This document shows, one piece after another, positions 18,362 through 26,113 of a DNA stretch of 32,869 nucleotides. The position numbers and the translations under genes are program-made. The DNA lies in NCBI GenBank assembly GCA_005799265.1, contig SYHD01000175.1, positions 1 to 32,869 on the forward strand, read 5' to 3'. The stretch's first letter is position 1, and every line of letters starts with the position of its first letter. Under the pieces are notes generated by a model that did not search any database, was not told the DNA's origin, and saw nothing but the letters and a program-made list of their open reading frames with translations. Source of the stretch: Planctomycetia bacterium (GTDB taxonomy: Bacteria > Planctomycetota > Planctomycetia > Gemmatales > Gemmataceae).

Positions 18362-19207
18362 TCAGCCGATCTCGCCAACCTTGTACCGTACGAACTTCAC
18401 CAGCTTCAATCCACTCGCCGTCAAGAGTTGGCCGACGGTCTTCGTGTCGTCCTTGACGAACGGCTGTTCGAGCAGGACGTTCTCGGCAAGCCAGGTCTTC
18501 ATCTTGCCTTCAAGGATCTTGTCGATGATGTTAGCCGGCTTCGAGGCGTTCTTCGGATCGTTCTTGGTCTGTTCGCGCGCGATTTCGGTTTCCTTGGCGA
18601 GCTTGTCGGCGGGCACGTCGTCCTTGGTCGCGGCCACCGGATTGCGGGCGGTGATGTGCATGCACACGTCGCGCAGCAGTTGCGGGTCCGCCTTGGCGCC
18701 TTCGACCAGGAGCATCACGCCTACCGAGCCGTCGTGATGAACGTAGTCGCCCACCAGACCCTGCCAGCGCGTGAAGCGGTGCGGCTTCATGTTCTCGCGG
18801 ATGAGCTGGAAGACATCCATGATGCGATCATTGATCGTCTTGCCCGGGACCGCGACGCTTGGCTGCTTCAGGAGTTCGTCCACGTTGGCGGGGTTCTTGA
18901 GCGCGATCTGCTTGGCCACCTCGTTGGCGAGCTGGATGAACTGATCGGTCTTGGACACCGGCGCCGTCTCGCAGCGCATTTCGACGATGGCGCCGACGCC
19001 GCTGGCCGCGTCGAGGTGGTAGGCGATGCGTCCTTCAGCGGTCTCGCGCGCGGCGAAGGTGCCGATCTTGCTGCCGGCCTTGGTGCGAAGCCACTGGATC
19101 GCTTTTTCCATATCGCCGCCGGATTCGGTCAGGGCGGTCTTGCACTCCATCATCGGCGCGTTGGTGCGGTCGCGCAGCGTCTTGACATCGTTGGCGGTAA
19201 TGGCCAT
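18362..19207 (-). CDS. tsf: Translation elongation factor Ts
   Basis: EF-Ts is the guanine-nucleotide exchange factor of EF-Tu. The 281-residue protein starts with the N-terminal UBA-like domain (MAITANDVKTLRDRTNAPMM, ECKTALTESGGDMEKAIQWL), then AGSKIGTFAARETAEGRIAY and the two core subdomains. It ends VRYKVGEIG, a typical C-terminus. The usual TDFV motif after the conserved Cys-Glu/Gln is replaced by TAPV at about residues 81-84 (CETAPVSKTDQF). TDFV contacts EF-Tu in the E. coli protein, so this is a notable change, though possibly normal for the lineage. The ATG at 19207 has GGAG about ten bases upstream. It is second in the conserved rpsB-tsf operon. Confidence 0.97.
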   Translation of the reverse strand: MAITANDVKTLRDRTNAPMMECKTALTESGGDMEKAIQWLRTKAGSKIGTFAARETAEGRIAYHLDAASGVGAIVEMRCETAPVSKTDQFIQLANEVAKQIALKNPANVDELLKQPSVAVPGKTINDRIMDVFQLIRENMKPHRFTRWQGLVGDYVHHDGSVGVMLLVEGAKADPQLLRDVCMHITARNPVAATKDDVPADKLAKETEIAREQTKNDPKNASKPANIIDKILEGKMKTWLAENVLLEQPFVKDDTKTVGQLLTASGLKLVKFVRYKVGEIG

Positions 19208-19227
19208 CGTAATAGTCTCCAATATGC

Positions 19228-19299
19228 CGCTTGCGGCTTAGCGCTCACGTGACAGCGCCATGACTCGGGCGCTGGAACGCGAGCGCTAAACCGCAAGCG
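19228..19299. repeat. CGCTTGCGG palindrome in the rpsB-tsf gap
   Basis: The 19-base arms 19228-19246 and 19281-19299 pair with a single mismatch. An inner 6-bp hairpin, AGCGCC/GGCGCT (19254-19259 with 19268-19273), sits in the loop. It fills most of the 103 bases between rpsB and tsf. Related copies are at 12874-12938 and 23012-23067. Confidence 0.9.
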
Positions 19300-19310
19300 A
19301 AATGTGTCTC

Positions 19311-20159
19311 TTAGGATACGACCGGCGCCGGCGCCTTCGGGTTCACAGCGCCGCGTCCACCCTTCGTCGCCTCGGGCGGCAGTGACGCGCGGCCTTCGTT
19401 GACCGCGTCGGATAATTTGGTCAGGATCAATTCGATCGAGCGGATGCTGTCGTCGTTGCCCGGGATCGGCAGATCGATCGTGTCCGGATCGCTGTCGGTG
19501 TCGATCAGCGAGACGGTGGTCACGCCCATGCGCTGGGCTTCCTTGACGGCGATGTCCTCACGCTTGGGATCGACGATCACCATGGCGTCGGGCAGGCGGT
19601 TCATCTCGCGGATGCCCTGCAGGTTGCGATTGATCTTGGTCCATTCGCGAATCAGCGTCGAGACCATCTTCTTCGAGTAGGTGCGAATCAACGCGGATTC
19701 GGGCGCCTTGGCGAGATCGAGCCGGCCGGCATCGTTGATCATCGTCTTCATGTAGGCGACGAGATCGATTTTGTCTCCCTTTTCACCGTGGTTAAGCCAC
19801 ATGGCTTCGAGCTCGGTGAGCCGTTTAAGCCGATCGCGGATGGTGCGGTAGTTGGTGAGCGTGCCACCCAGCCAGCGTTCGTTGACGTAGGGCATGTTGC
19901 AGCGGGCGGCTTCGCGCTCAATCGCTTCCTTCGCCTGGCGCTTGGTGCCGACGAAGACGACGAGGCTGCCGCGGCTGGCGACCTTGGCGAGGAATTTGTA
20001 CGCGCGCAAGAGGCCGCGCACGGTTTCGCGCAGGTCGATGATGTGGATGAGATTGCGTTTGCCGTAGATGTAGGGGCGCATCTTGGGGTTCCATCGACTA
20101 GCGCGATGCCCGAAGTGAACGCCGGCTTCAATCAACTCCTGGACTTGAACAATCGCCAC
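19311..20159 (-). CDS. rpsB: 30S ribosomal protein S2
   Basis: S2 is a protein of the 30S subunit. The 282-residue protein has the family opening [20 protein letters not shown], then [51 protein letters not shown] and [16 protein letters not shown]. It is somewhat longer than E. coli S2 (241 residues) because of a C-terminal Pro/Ala tail and a longer middle segment. I chose the GTG at 20159 because AGAGG lies about nine bases upstream; another GTG three codons earlier would overlap that site. It is the first gene of the rpsB-tsf operon. Confidence 0.97.
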   Translation of the reverse strand: MAIVQVQELIEAGVHFGHRASRWNPKMRPYIYGKRNLIHIIDLRETVRGLLRAYKFLAKVASRGSLVVFVGTKRQAKEAIEREAARCNMPYVNERWLGGTLTNYRTIRDRLKRLTELEAMWLNHGEKGDKIDLVAYMKTMINDAGRLDLAKAPESALIRTYSKKMVSTLIREWTKINRNLQGIREMNRLPDAMVIVDPKREDIAVKEAQRMGVTTVSLIDTDSDPDTIDLPIPGNDDSIRSIELILTKLSDAVNEGRASLPPEATKGGRGAVNPKAPAPVVS

Positions 20160-20229
20160 GCAAAGCACCTCTTGAAGTATGGGCGCGCGAGGCGCCGCAG
20201 GTTGAAGGATCGGGTTTTCGGGAAACGAT

Positions 20230-20235
20230 ATTGTA
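20230..20235 (-). promoter_or_regulatory. Possible -10 box for rpsB-tsf
   Basis: TACAAT reads on the minus strand about 70 bases upstream of the rpsB start. The hexamer 17 bases upstream is TTTCCC, a weak -35. It would leave a leader of about 60 bases. Confidence 0.35.
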
Positions 20236-20324
20236 GAGAGGGGATGTGTCTAGGGAAAGGGACATCCGAACAGGCGGGAGACGTTTTTTCGCCGATTGCC
20301 GTTTACGGCTTGGAGCGCGCGATA

Positions 20325-21320
20325 TCAGAACCGAATGCCGAAGCCGGAACCGGCGAAGAAATCATCGGCGGCGCGATTCAGGCCGACGCCCGCGCGGATG
20401 TCGAGCTGGAAGTTGTCGGTGATCAGATACGTGAATCCGCCGTCGAGGTAGTGTTGCGTCCTGGTTTCCGACGCCGTGGCGCCGCAGGGCACAAGCGTAA
20501 ACCATTCCGTGTATTGGCCCAGTCGCTTGGTCCACTTGAAACCCATCGTGAACGCCTGTGCGTATTGGGTGTAGTGATGCCCGTCTTCGTCGAGTCGGCG
20601 GTTGATCTGGGTCGAGCCCGCAAGCGACAGGCGATCCTCGATGATTTCCCAGCCGTAGAGCAGATTGAAGCCGGGCAGGATTTTCTGCCCCGTGAAGGAT
20701 TGATGCCCCGTCGGCAGGTTGGCTTGCAGGATTAGCGACGCCTCCGGGAAGATGCCTTTCTGCTCCGTTAGATCGAAGCGAAATCCGAGATAGAGATCTT
20801 GCCCTCCCTCGATGAACGGAGCCGAGGCAATATCTTGTTGGCTGCCGAAGTTCTGCCCGATGCGCAACTCGAACCAGTCGGCGAACATGCCGATGCGCAC
20901 GAGGGTTTCCGGGTAGGAATGCGAGGTGGCGCGTTCGCCGGCGTTGCCATCACGGGTGTAAGTATAGCCGGCTTCGATTTGCACGCGGCCCTTGCCGACC
21001 GCGTGCGTCGCTTCGACAAAGTCGGGCCGATCCGTGGCGATGGTGTTGGGCTCTTCCGCTTTGCCGTTCTTCTTGCCGTTGGCGCCGTTTTTCTTTTCGT
21101 CACCGTTCTTCTTGTCGTTGGCGCCGTCCTTCTTCTCGTCATCGTCGTTCTTATCGTCCTTGGGTCCGACTTCCCAGGAAAGCAACGTTTTCGGCCCTTT
21201 CTCGGCAGCTTCCCCAGGTCGGTCCTGACAGAGAATGCACTGGCCCGGCATGACCGCACAGCCACCCAGGAAGGACAAGGCCGCAGCAGCCACGATCAGA
21301 TTAAGGCGCTGGTGTATCAT
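20325..21320 (-). CDS. Outer-membrane 'transporter' (MetA-pathway/phenol-degradation like) lipoprotein
   Basis: A 331-residue protein with a lipoprotein-type signal (AAAALSFLGGC, Cys21). Residues about 53-90 are a low-complexity Lys/Asp/Asn/Gly linker built from a 13-residue tandem repeat. The rest resembles the PF13557 beta-barrel family (putative MetA-pathway transporters): ATDRPDFVEATHAVGKGRVQ, then repeated amphipathic strands with QIEAGYTYTRD, ILQANLPTG and a barrel-type C-terminus ending in F. It is probably an outer-membrane pore of unknown substrate. I chose the ATG at 21320 because it puts the signal peptide at the N-terminus. It is divergent from clpP and upstream of no obvious partner. 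Confidence 0.8.
   Translation of the reverse strand: MIHQRLNLIVAAAALSFLGGCAVMPGQCILCQDRPGEAAEKGPKTLLSWEVGPKDDKNDDDEKKDGANDKKNGDEKKNGANGKKNGKAEEPNTIATDRPDFVEATHAVGKGRVQIEAGYTYTRDGNAGERATSHSYPETLVRIGMFADWFELRIGQNFGSQQDIASAPFIEGGQDLYLGFRFDLTEQKGIFPEASLILQANLPTGHQSFTGQKILPGFNLLYGWEIIEDRLSLAGSTQINRRLDEDGHHYTQYAQAFTMGFKWTKRLGQYTEWFTLVPCGATASETRTQHYLDGGFTYLITDNFQLDIRAGVGLNRAADDFFAGSGFGIRF
21064..21141. repeat. Two tandem 39-bp coding repeats
   Basis: 21064-21102 and 21103-21141 are direct repeats with four differences. In the minus-strand gene they encode DEKKNGANGKKNG and DEKKDGANDKKNG, giving the charged linker of the outer-membrane protein. The length is a multiple of three, so changes in copy number would keep the frame. 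Confidence 0.9.
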
Positions 21321-21652
21321 GACTGGGACTTTCAGCAAAATCGTTGTAATCGGCAGAATCGCCACACAAGATATTATCGGACATAACACACCAGGAGTTT
21401 AGTCTGGATTTAGGTTCGACTAAACTCAACGGAAGACAATGCTTACCCGTGATACTTTGGGCGAACGGGGTAGGAATGCTTGCGTTGCCGCAGTCACGAG
21501 CGCCGATGTGGGGTTGCCTTGCCGCGCGTTTATCCCGATAAAAGATCCATCGCGGCTTCACAGGCCGTGACCACTACAATGAAGGCAGCGGCTGAAAATA
21601 ACCCCTCCCTCACGCCGGGACCGGGGAGTTCCAATCGAAAGGATGCTCCACC
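21321..21652. other. Intergenic region between divergent genes (332 bp)
   Basis: This gap separates the outer-membrane protein (minus) from clpP (plus) and must hold both promoters. The only clear structure is the inverted repeat at 21395-21427. I could not pick convincing -35/-10 pairs. Confidence 0.6.
21395..21427. repeat. Perfect 10-bp inverted repeat, possible operator
   Basis: GAGTTTAGTC (21395-21404) and GACTAAACTC (21418-21427) are perfectly complementary with a 13-base spacer. The spacing and the position in a divergent promoter region would suit a dimeric regulator. It also contains GTTTAG/CTAAAC, so it could be a short relative of the CGTTTAG palindromes. Confidence 0.65.
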
Positions 21653-22279
21653 ATGTTCGATATGTCGGAACCGTTCCGCCTCGATCCGAAATCGCAACGC
21701 GGCAATTACGCCCGCCAAAGGCAGATGACCCTCTCCGATCTCCTCATGGAGAATCGCATCATCTTCCTGGGCAGTTCGCCCGAGACCGGCTTCGATCCGG
21801 AAATCACCGACTACATGGCCAACATCACCATTCAGCGGCTGCTTTACCTGCAATATGAGAACAAAAGCCAGGAAATCCACATGTACATCAACAGCCCAGG
21901 CGGCTCGGTGTACGCGACGCTGGCGATCTACGACACGATGCAGTTCCTCGGCTGTCCCGTCGCGACCTACTGCATGGGCATGGCCGCGTCAGGCGCGGCG
22001 CTGTTGCTCGCCGCCGGGACCAAGGGTAAGCGTTACGCTTTGCCGAACTCGAAAGTGATGATTCATCAGCCGTGGGGCCAGGTGATGGGTCAGATCACCG
22101 ACATGGAGATCCAGGCGGGCGAGTTCAGCAAGGATCGCCAGCGCCTCAACGAAATCATGGCCAAGCATTGCAATCAATCCGTCGATCGCATCGCCATCGA
22201 AACGGAACGGGATCACTATTTCTCCGCGCTGGAAGCCAAGGAGTTCGGTCTGGTCGATGAGGTCGTGCAGAAGAAGTAA
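21653..22279 (+). CDS. clpP: ATP-dependent Clp protease proteolytic subunit, first copy
   Basis: ClpP forms the double-ring serine protease chamber fed by Clp ATPases. The 208-residue protein has an intact triad: S113 in GMAASGAA, H138 in VMIHQPWG and D187 in ERDHYFSA. The Gly-rich segment [20 protein letters not shown] is present. The N-terminus (MFDMSEPFRLDPKSQRGNYA) is longer than in E. coli. AAAGGA lies about 11 bases upstream of the ATG. A second, clearly different clpP follows 126 bases downstream, so the two may form a mixed ClpP1P2 complex, as known in other bacteria; that is inference. Confidence 0.96.
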   Translation: MFDMSEPFRLDPKSQRGNYARQRQMTLSDLLMENRIIFLGSSPETGFDPEITDYMANITIQRLLYLQYENKSQEIHMYINSPGGSVYATLAIYDTMQFLGCPVATYCMGMAASGAALLLAAGTKGKRYALPNSKVMIHQPWGQVMGQITDMEIQAGEFSKDRQRLNEIMAKHCNQSVDRIAIETERDHYFSALEAKEFGLVDEVVQKK

Positions 22280-22282
22280 TTT

Positions 22283-22324
22283 CGTTTAGCCGTGGGTCGT
22301 AGACCCGCGCGGGTCTACTAAACG
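22283..22324. repeat. Y-shaped palindromic element, copy 2 (deleted)
   Basis: It begins CGTTTAGCCGT (22283-22293) and has the first hairpin GGGTC-GTA-GACCC (22294-22306), the GCGC linker and half of the second hairpin (GGGTCTA), then CTAAACG. About ten bases are missing against the copy at 8997. In hairpin 1 both partners of one pair differ from that copy, so pairing is kept. Confidence 0.85.
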
Positions 22325-22405
22325 AATTCGACGCATTTACTTAACTTATCTCCTCCCGGTTGCCGATCTTGTGTAAATGGGTGCCGGGAGGCCTCGGAGA
22401 ATACG

Positions 22406-23002
22406 ATGCCTTTGATTCCCTATGTCGTAGAGGGCGGCGGACGCGAAGAACGGGTCTTTGACATCTACAGCCGGTTGCTGAAGGATCGCATTATCTTTCT
22501 GCAAGGCGAGGTCAACGACGACAGCGCGAGCCTGATTGTCGCCCAGATGCTGTACCTGCAGTTTGACAACGCGAAGACCGACATCCACCTGTACATCAAC
22601 AGTCCGGGCGGCTCGGTCACCGCGGGCCTCAGCATTTATGACACGATGCAGTACATCACCTGCGACGTGGCGACCTATTGCATTGGCCAGGCCGCCAGCA
22701 TGGGCGCGGTGCTCCTGTGTGCGGGCACCAAGGGCAAGCGTAACAGTTTGCCCAACTCGCGCATCATGATTCATCAGCCCCTCGGCGGCATGCGCGGCAC
22801 CACCACCGAGATCTTGATCCGCTTGAAAGAAAATCAACGGCTCAAGAAGGTCCTCAATGACATCCTCATGAAGCACACGGGCAAGACCTACGAACAGATT
22901 GAAAAGGACTGCGACCGCGACAACTTCATGTCCTCCGAGGAGGCCCGCGACTACGGCCTGGTGGATACCGTGTTGACGCAGTTGCCGATGGTTAGTTCTT
23001 GA
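22406..23002 (+). CDS. clpP: ATP-dependent Clp protease proteolytic subunit, second copy
   Basis: A 198-residue ClpP with S98 in GQAASMGA, H123 in MIHQPLGG and D172 in DRDNFMS. It matches classical ClpP more closely than the upstream copy ([60 protein letters not shown]). GGAGAA lies eight bases before the ATG. It is the same strand as the first clpP and probably read from the same or a nearby promoter. A Y-shaped palindrome lies between the two. Confidence 0.97.
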   Translation: MPLIPYVVEGGGREERVFDIYSRLLKDRIIFLQGEVNDDSASLIVAQMLYLQFDNAKTDIHLYINSPGGSVTAGLSIYDTMQYITCDVATYCIGQAASMGAVLLCAGTKGKRNSLPNSRIMIHQPLGGMRGTTTEILIRLKENQRLKKVLNDILMKHTGKTYEQIEKDCDRDNFMSSEEARDYGLVDTVLTQLPMVSS

Positions 23003-23011
23003 ATCTCATTT

Positions 23012-23067
23012 GCCGCTTGCGACTTGGCGCTCGCACACAAGTACGCGAGCGCGAAACCGCAAGCGGC
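23012..23067. repeat. CGCTTGCG-family palindrome after clpP2
   Basis: The 23-base arms 23012-23034 and 23045-23067 pair with three mismatches around a 10-base loop. It shares GCCGCTTGCG...CGCAAGCGGC with 19228-19299 and 12874-12938. It fills the gap between clpP2 and the lipoprotein gene. Confidence 0.9.
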
Positions 23068-23084
23068 CAAGAAGGACAAAGAAC

Positions 23085-23870
23085 ATGCTGGCGCGATGCC
23101 GAGGTGCGTTCTTTCTCCTTCTGCTGCCGCTCTTTTGCCTGTCGTCAGGTTGCCGCAACAAGACTGATCTCGTCGAAAGCCAGCTCCGCACCAAAGAAAT
23201 CATGTACCGCGAGGCGATGGAAGAGCAGCGCCGCACCGAGGCGCAAATCATCGCCATGCACCGCGAGATCGAAGCCCTTCGCCAAGGCGCCAAAGTCACG
23301 CCGGAACAGGCGGCGCAGACGTTTGGCCTCAAGCGCATCGTTCTGGGCCGCGCGACCGGCGCGTTCGACCACGACAACCTGCCAGGCGACGAGGTGCTGC
23401 AAGTAGTCGTGGAGCCGCGCGACGAGAGCGATCACGCGATCAAGTCGCCCGGCAGCCTGCAAATCTTCACGCTGGAGATCACGCCGCAGGGAGTGAAGAC
23501 GCCGTTGTTTTCGTGGGAAGTTGGCCCCGAGCAATTGCGTCGCACCTGGAAGCAAGGCCTGTTGAGCACGGGCTACACATTGACGTTGCCATGGAAAAAC
23601 CCGCCGACGACCGAACAGGTGCGCGTCATCGTGCGATTCATCACTGCGGACCAACGCAGGTACGAAGCGGAGAAGGACATCAAAGTGCGTCTTCTGCCCG
23701 GCGCGGCCCAGAGACGCCTGGAGATGATCCCGGACGCGTCGCCGCTGCCCGCGCCTTCGCAAGAGATGGGTCCGATCCTGGTTCCGACGAGCAAGACGAC
23801 AACCGCCTATCGTCCCGCCCCGCTGACGCAATGGCACCCCATCGCCCCCACTTCGACACAGCGCGATTAA
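23085..23870 (+). CDS. Lipoprotein with coiled coil and C-terminal beta domain, unknown function
   Basis: A 261-residue protein. The signal ends LSSGC (Cys23). Residues about 24-70 are a charged heptad-like helix (VESQLRTKEIMYREAMEEQR...IEALRQG), probably a coiled coil. Residues about 100-205 look like a beta sandwich (DEVLQVVVEPRDESDHAIKS, LQIFTLEI, LFSWEVGPEQLRRTWKQGLL, YTLTLPW, VRVIVRFITADQRRYEAEKD). The tail is Pro/Ser/Thr-rich. The beta region lines up loosely with residues 165-285 of the gene at 13619. AAGGA precedes the ATG at 23085; an earlier in-frame start would read the palindrome. It follows clpP2 but no functional link is evident. Confidence 0.82.
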   Translation: MLARCRGAFFLLLLPLFCLSSGCRNKTDLVESQLRTKEIMYREAMEEQRRTEAQIIAMHREIEALRQGAKVTPEQAAQTFGLKRIVLGRATGAFDHDNLPGDEVLQVVVEPRDESDHAIKSPGSLQIFTLEITPQGVKTPLFSWEVGPEQLRRTWKQGLLSTGYTLTLPWKNPPTTEQVRVIVRFITADQRRYEAEKDIKVRLLPGAAQRRLEMIPDASPLPAPSQEMGPILVPTSKTTTAYRPAPLTQWHPIAPTSTQRD

Positions 23871-23971
23871 GAGGAATACGTTGCGGACCATGTCGTGCGC
23901 CGCCTGAGCGCTTGCAGTTTCGTGCGGTGGCAACTTGTTGGCGCGCAGCCAGAAGGCGACTGGCAGGAAAT

Positions 23972-24002
23972 CGTAGACCTCACGCGAAACGTGAGGTCTA
24001 CG
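23972..24002. repeat. CGTAGACCTCACG hairpin
   Basis: CGTAGACCTCACG (23972-23984) and its exact complement (23990-24002) form a 13-bp hairpin with a five-base loop. It lies between the convergent lipoprotein gene (stop 23870) and lptE (stop 24046). The same 13-base arm occurs at 31274-31286. Confidence 0.9.
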
Positions 24003-24045
24003 GTTGGTTGATGATCTCCTGCCGCTCGCCCAAGCGAACTTCTTT

Positions 24046-24705
24046 TTATCTGCGTCGGATGCGGTCGACTTGTGGATTGGACCAGGTTTCCATCAGGTTG
24101 ATGATTTGAATCGCTGCCTTGTTGACGGCCTGGCGTTCGGCGCTGGCGTTGGAACCGCCCAGTTCGGGGATGAATATCGCCGTCGGCGTGAGGACGAGCG
24201 GTATCGCCGTCGGCGCCTGCGCCGGCGGATCGCCCGGCAGCGGCTGCAGGTTGGCATCGAAGCGCTTGGGGTTCGAGAGGATGTCCCCTCCGCGCCCAGG
24301 CCGCAAGTCGCGCCAAACAACCTCCACGTTCACGCCGACTTCCGCCTCGCGGTTCTCGCCTAATTGGTTCAGCAGGATCGTTGTCTTGCCGAAGCGGACG
24401 ATTTTCAGATCGAGCTCGGTGTCTGCGCGGGCACGATTCGAGGTCACGCGATACGGCGACGACGTGCCCAGTTCACGGATGACTGCCTTATGTAGGTCGA
24501 ACTCAATGTCCCGACGATAGGTGGTGTTTTGTGGGACCGGCACGTAGATCGTGAGAAAGCTCGTGTCAAAAGTCGGCTGCGTCGTATAGCCCAGCAGCGT
24601 GAAATGGCCGCCGCTCTCACAACCCGTCAGGCACGACAGCCCGGCGAGAAGCAAGCCGAAGGCGCTCATCGGTCGGCGGTTGTTTCTCATCAGCCTCGCA
24701 AGCAT
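24046..24705 (-). CDS. lptE: LptE-like LPS-assembly lipoprotein
   Basis: LptE plugs the LptD barrel that inserts lipopolysaccharide in the outer membrane. The 219-residue protein has a lipoprotein signal ending SCLTGC (Cys29). The mature part follows the family layout: GGHFTLLGYTTQPTFDTSFL, a long helix-strand with RRDIEFDLHKAVIRELGTSS, and ADTELDLKIVRFGKT. The extended Pro-rich region near residues 160-180 is unusual. I chose the ATG at 24705 with AGGTG upstream; residues further upstream in the frame come from the palindrome at 24726-24773. It lies downstream of a BamD-like gene, consistent with outer-membrane biogenesis. LptE sequences are poorly conserved, so the assignment is likely rather than certain. 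Confidence 0.78.
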   Translation of the reverse strand: MLARLMRNNRRPMSAFGLLLAGLSCLTGCESGGHFTLLGYTTQPTFDTSFLTIYVPVPQNTTYRRDIEFDLHKAVIRELGTSSPYRVTSNRARADTELDLKIVRFGKTTILLNQLGENREAEVGVNVEVVWRDLRPGRGGDILSNPKRFDANLQPLPGDPPAQAPTAIPLVLTPTAIFIPELGGSNASAERQAVNKAAIQIINLMETWSNPQVDRIRRR

Positions 24706-24725
24706 GGCACACCTGTTCTTACGCA

Positions 24726-24773
24726 CCGCGACCGCAAGGGAGCGGGGCAAACACCGCTCCCTTACGGTCGCGG
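24726..24773. repeat. CCGCGACCG palindrome between bamD-like and lptE genes
   Basis: The 20-base arms 24726-24745 and 24754-24773 pair with one mismatch around eight bases. The element creates a false N-terminal extension of lptE. Confidence 0.92.
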
Positions 24774-24786
24774 TTCGGCAATTCTC

Positions 24787-26043
24787 TCAATGCCCTACCG
24801 GCGGCAAGATGCGCGGGGCCGGCGCCAACGGCAGGCGGGGCTGCAACGGCGGATCCTGCACCGCAGGCGCTGTCGGCGGCGGCGCTGGCGGCGGCACGTA
24901 ATCCTGCTCGCGTATGCTTGGCCCGGCGGCGCCGCGCACCTCGTTCTTTCTCTGCGCCGCCTGCGTCGCGAACGTCGTGCCCGGGTAGCGCCGGCACACC
25001 AGCTCGTAATAGAAGTACGCCGAGCCGGGATGGCCCGTCCGCTGATAGAATTCCGCGATCTTGAAATCGCGATCCGCCTGCTGGATGTTCATGCTCTTGA
25101 GCTGCGTCTCAACCCACTTGCCGTCCTTGACCAGTTCCTCGTACGACGCCTGGGCAGTCATGAGCAGCTTTTTCGATTCCTCGACCGTGCGCAGATCGTA
25201 AACGGTGCCGCCGGTCATGAGCTGCTTGCAGATGACCGATTGCTTGACGGCCTTGTGCGCGTCCTTGCTGTTGGGATACTTCTGGTACAGCTCGGTGAAG
25301 TAGAAGTCCGCCTCCTTGTACTCCTTGCGGAAGAAGTTAATCGTGCCCAGGCAGAACAACGCCCGTTCGCCCAGCGGTCCGTTGATGTCGTGGGAGCGGA
25401 TGGTGTTGAGCACGTTGGTCGCGTGTCCCTCGGCGTCCATCCACGGCATGTCCTTGCCGAAATGCACGTACAAGGCCGGGGTGACGTACCAGCGTTTGCC
25501 CTTTAGCTGATCCTCAAATTCATCCATCTGCTTGCGCGTCGGCTGGAGCCAGTGATCGACGATCTCCCACAAGCCCTGACATGACTTCTGCACGTACCGG
25601 CTCTGCGGGATCTCGACCAGCAGCTTCGTGTAGGAATCCCCCGCGTCGCGGTAGTTCTTTTGCAAGCGCTGGCACTCGGCCTTGTAGAAGAGCGCTTCCT
25701 CGTAGATGGCAAGCGAATTGTAGGGACGTTTCTTGTTGGCGCTAGCGCCGGAGCTGAAAATATCGAGGTTCGGCAATGCGCCGCCCTCCGGCTGGGCCAT
25801 CGCGCTGTAGAGCTTCTCCGCCGCGGCGTATTTTTTCTCCTGGAACAGCCGCAGGGCGGCGTCGAGTTCCTCACGGCTCTTGGGATCGATCGGCTCGCGG
25901 ACGAGCCCACGGCCGGTGAGCGACAGGCTGTCCTTGGGCCCGTCGACTTTGGCGGTCGATTTCTTCCACGGAGCCGTAAAGCCCTGGCCCGTGAACGCAC
26001 AGCCCGTCATGAGGCAAAGCACCAACGGAACGGTCGCGGACAT
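24787..26043 (-). CDS. BamD-like TPR lipoprotein
   Basis: BamD is the TPR lipoprotein of the outer-membrane protein assembly machine. The 418-residue protein has a signal ending LMTGC (Cys15). TPR-like helical pairs are seen at about residues 60-95 (LRLFQEKKYAAAEKLYSAMA), 130-165 (ECQRLQKNYRDAGDSYTKLL), 235-270 (TINFFRKEYKEADFYFTELY) and 335-365 (EFYQRTGHPGSAYFYYELVC). The last ends in RRYPGT, typical of BamD/YfiO-like proteins. It is longer than E. coli BamD (about 245 residues) because of an inserted middle part and a Pro-rich tail. GGAGGGG eight bases upstream supports the ATG at 26043. Its neighbour lptE suggests a shared role in the outer membrane. Confidence 0.82.
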   Translation of the reverse strand: MSATVPLVLCLMTGCAFTGQGFTAPWKKSTAKVDGPKDSLSLTGRGLVREPIDPKSREELDAALRLFQEKKYAAAEKLYSAMAQPEGGALPNLDIFSSGASANKKRPYNSLAIYEEALFYKAECQRLQKNYRDAGDSYTKLLVEIPQSRYVQKSCQGLWEIVDHWLQPTRKQMDEFEDQLKGKRWYVTPALYVHFGKDMPWMDAEGHATNVLNTIRSHDINGPLGERALFCLGTINFFRKEYKEADFYFTELYQKYPNSKDAHKAVKQSVICKQLMTGGTVYDLRTVEESKKLLMTAQASYEELVKDGKWVETQLKSMNIQQADRDFKIAEFYQRTGHPGSAYFYYELVCRRYPGTTFATQAAQRKNEVRGAAGPSIREQDYVPPPAPPPTAPAVQDPPLQPRLPLAPAPRILPPVGH

Positions 26044-26113
26044 GAGTCGGCCCCTCCATGGCTGGAATCGAGTCGGTGCAACCTGTGTTGTTGATGGAAC
26101 CCTGGTCACAACC

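Noticed and set aside
24529-25506. Plus-strand frame opposite lptE and the BamD-like gene
   Set aside because: It crosses two minus-strand genes and the palindrome between them, and its peptide is repeat-derived and Arg-rich.
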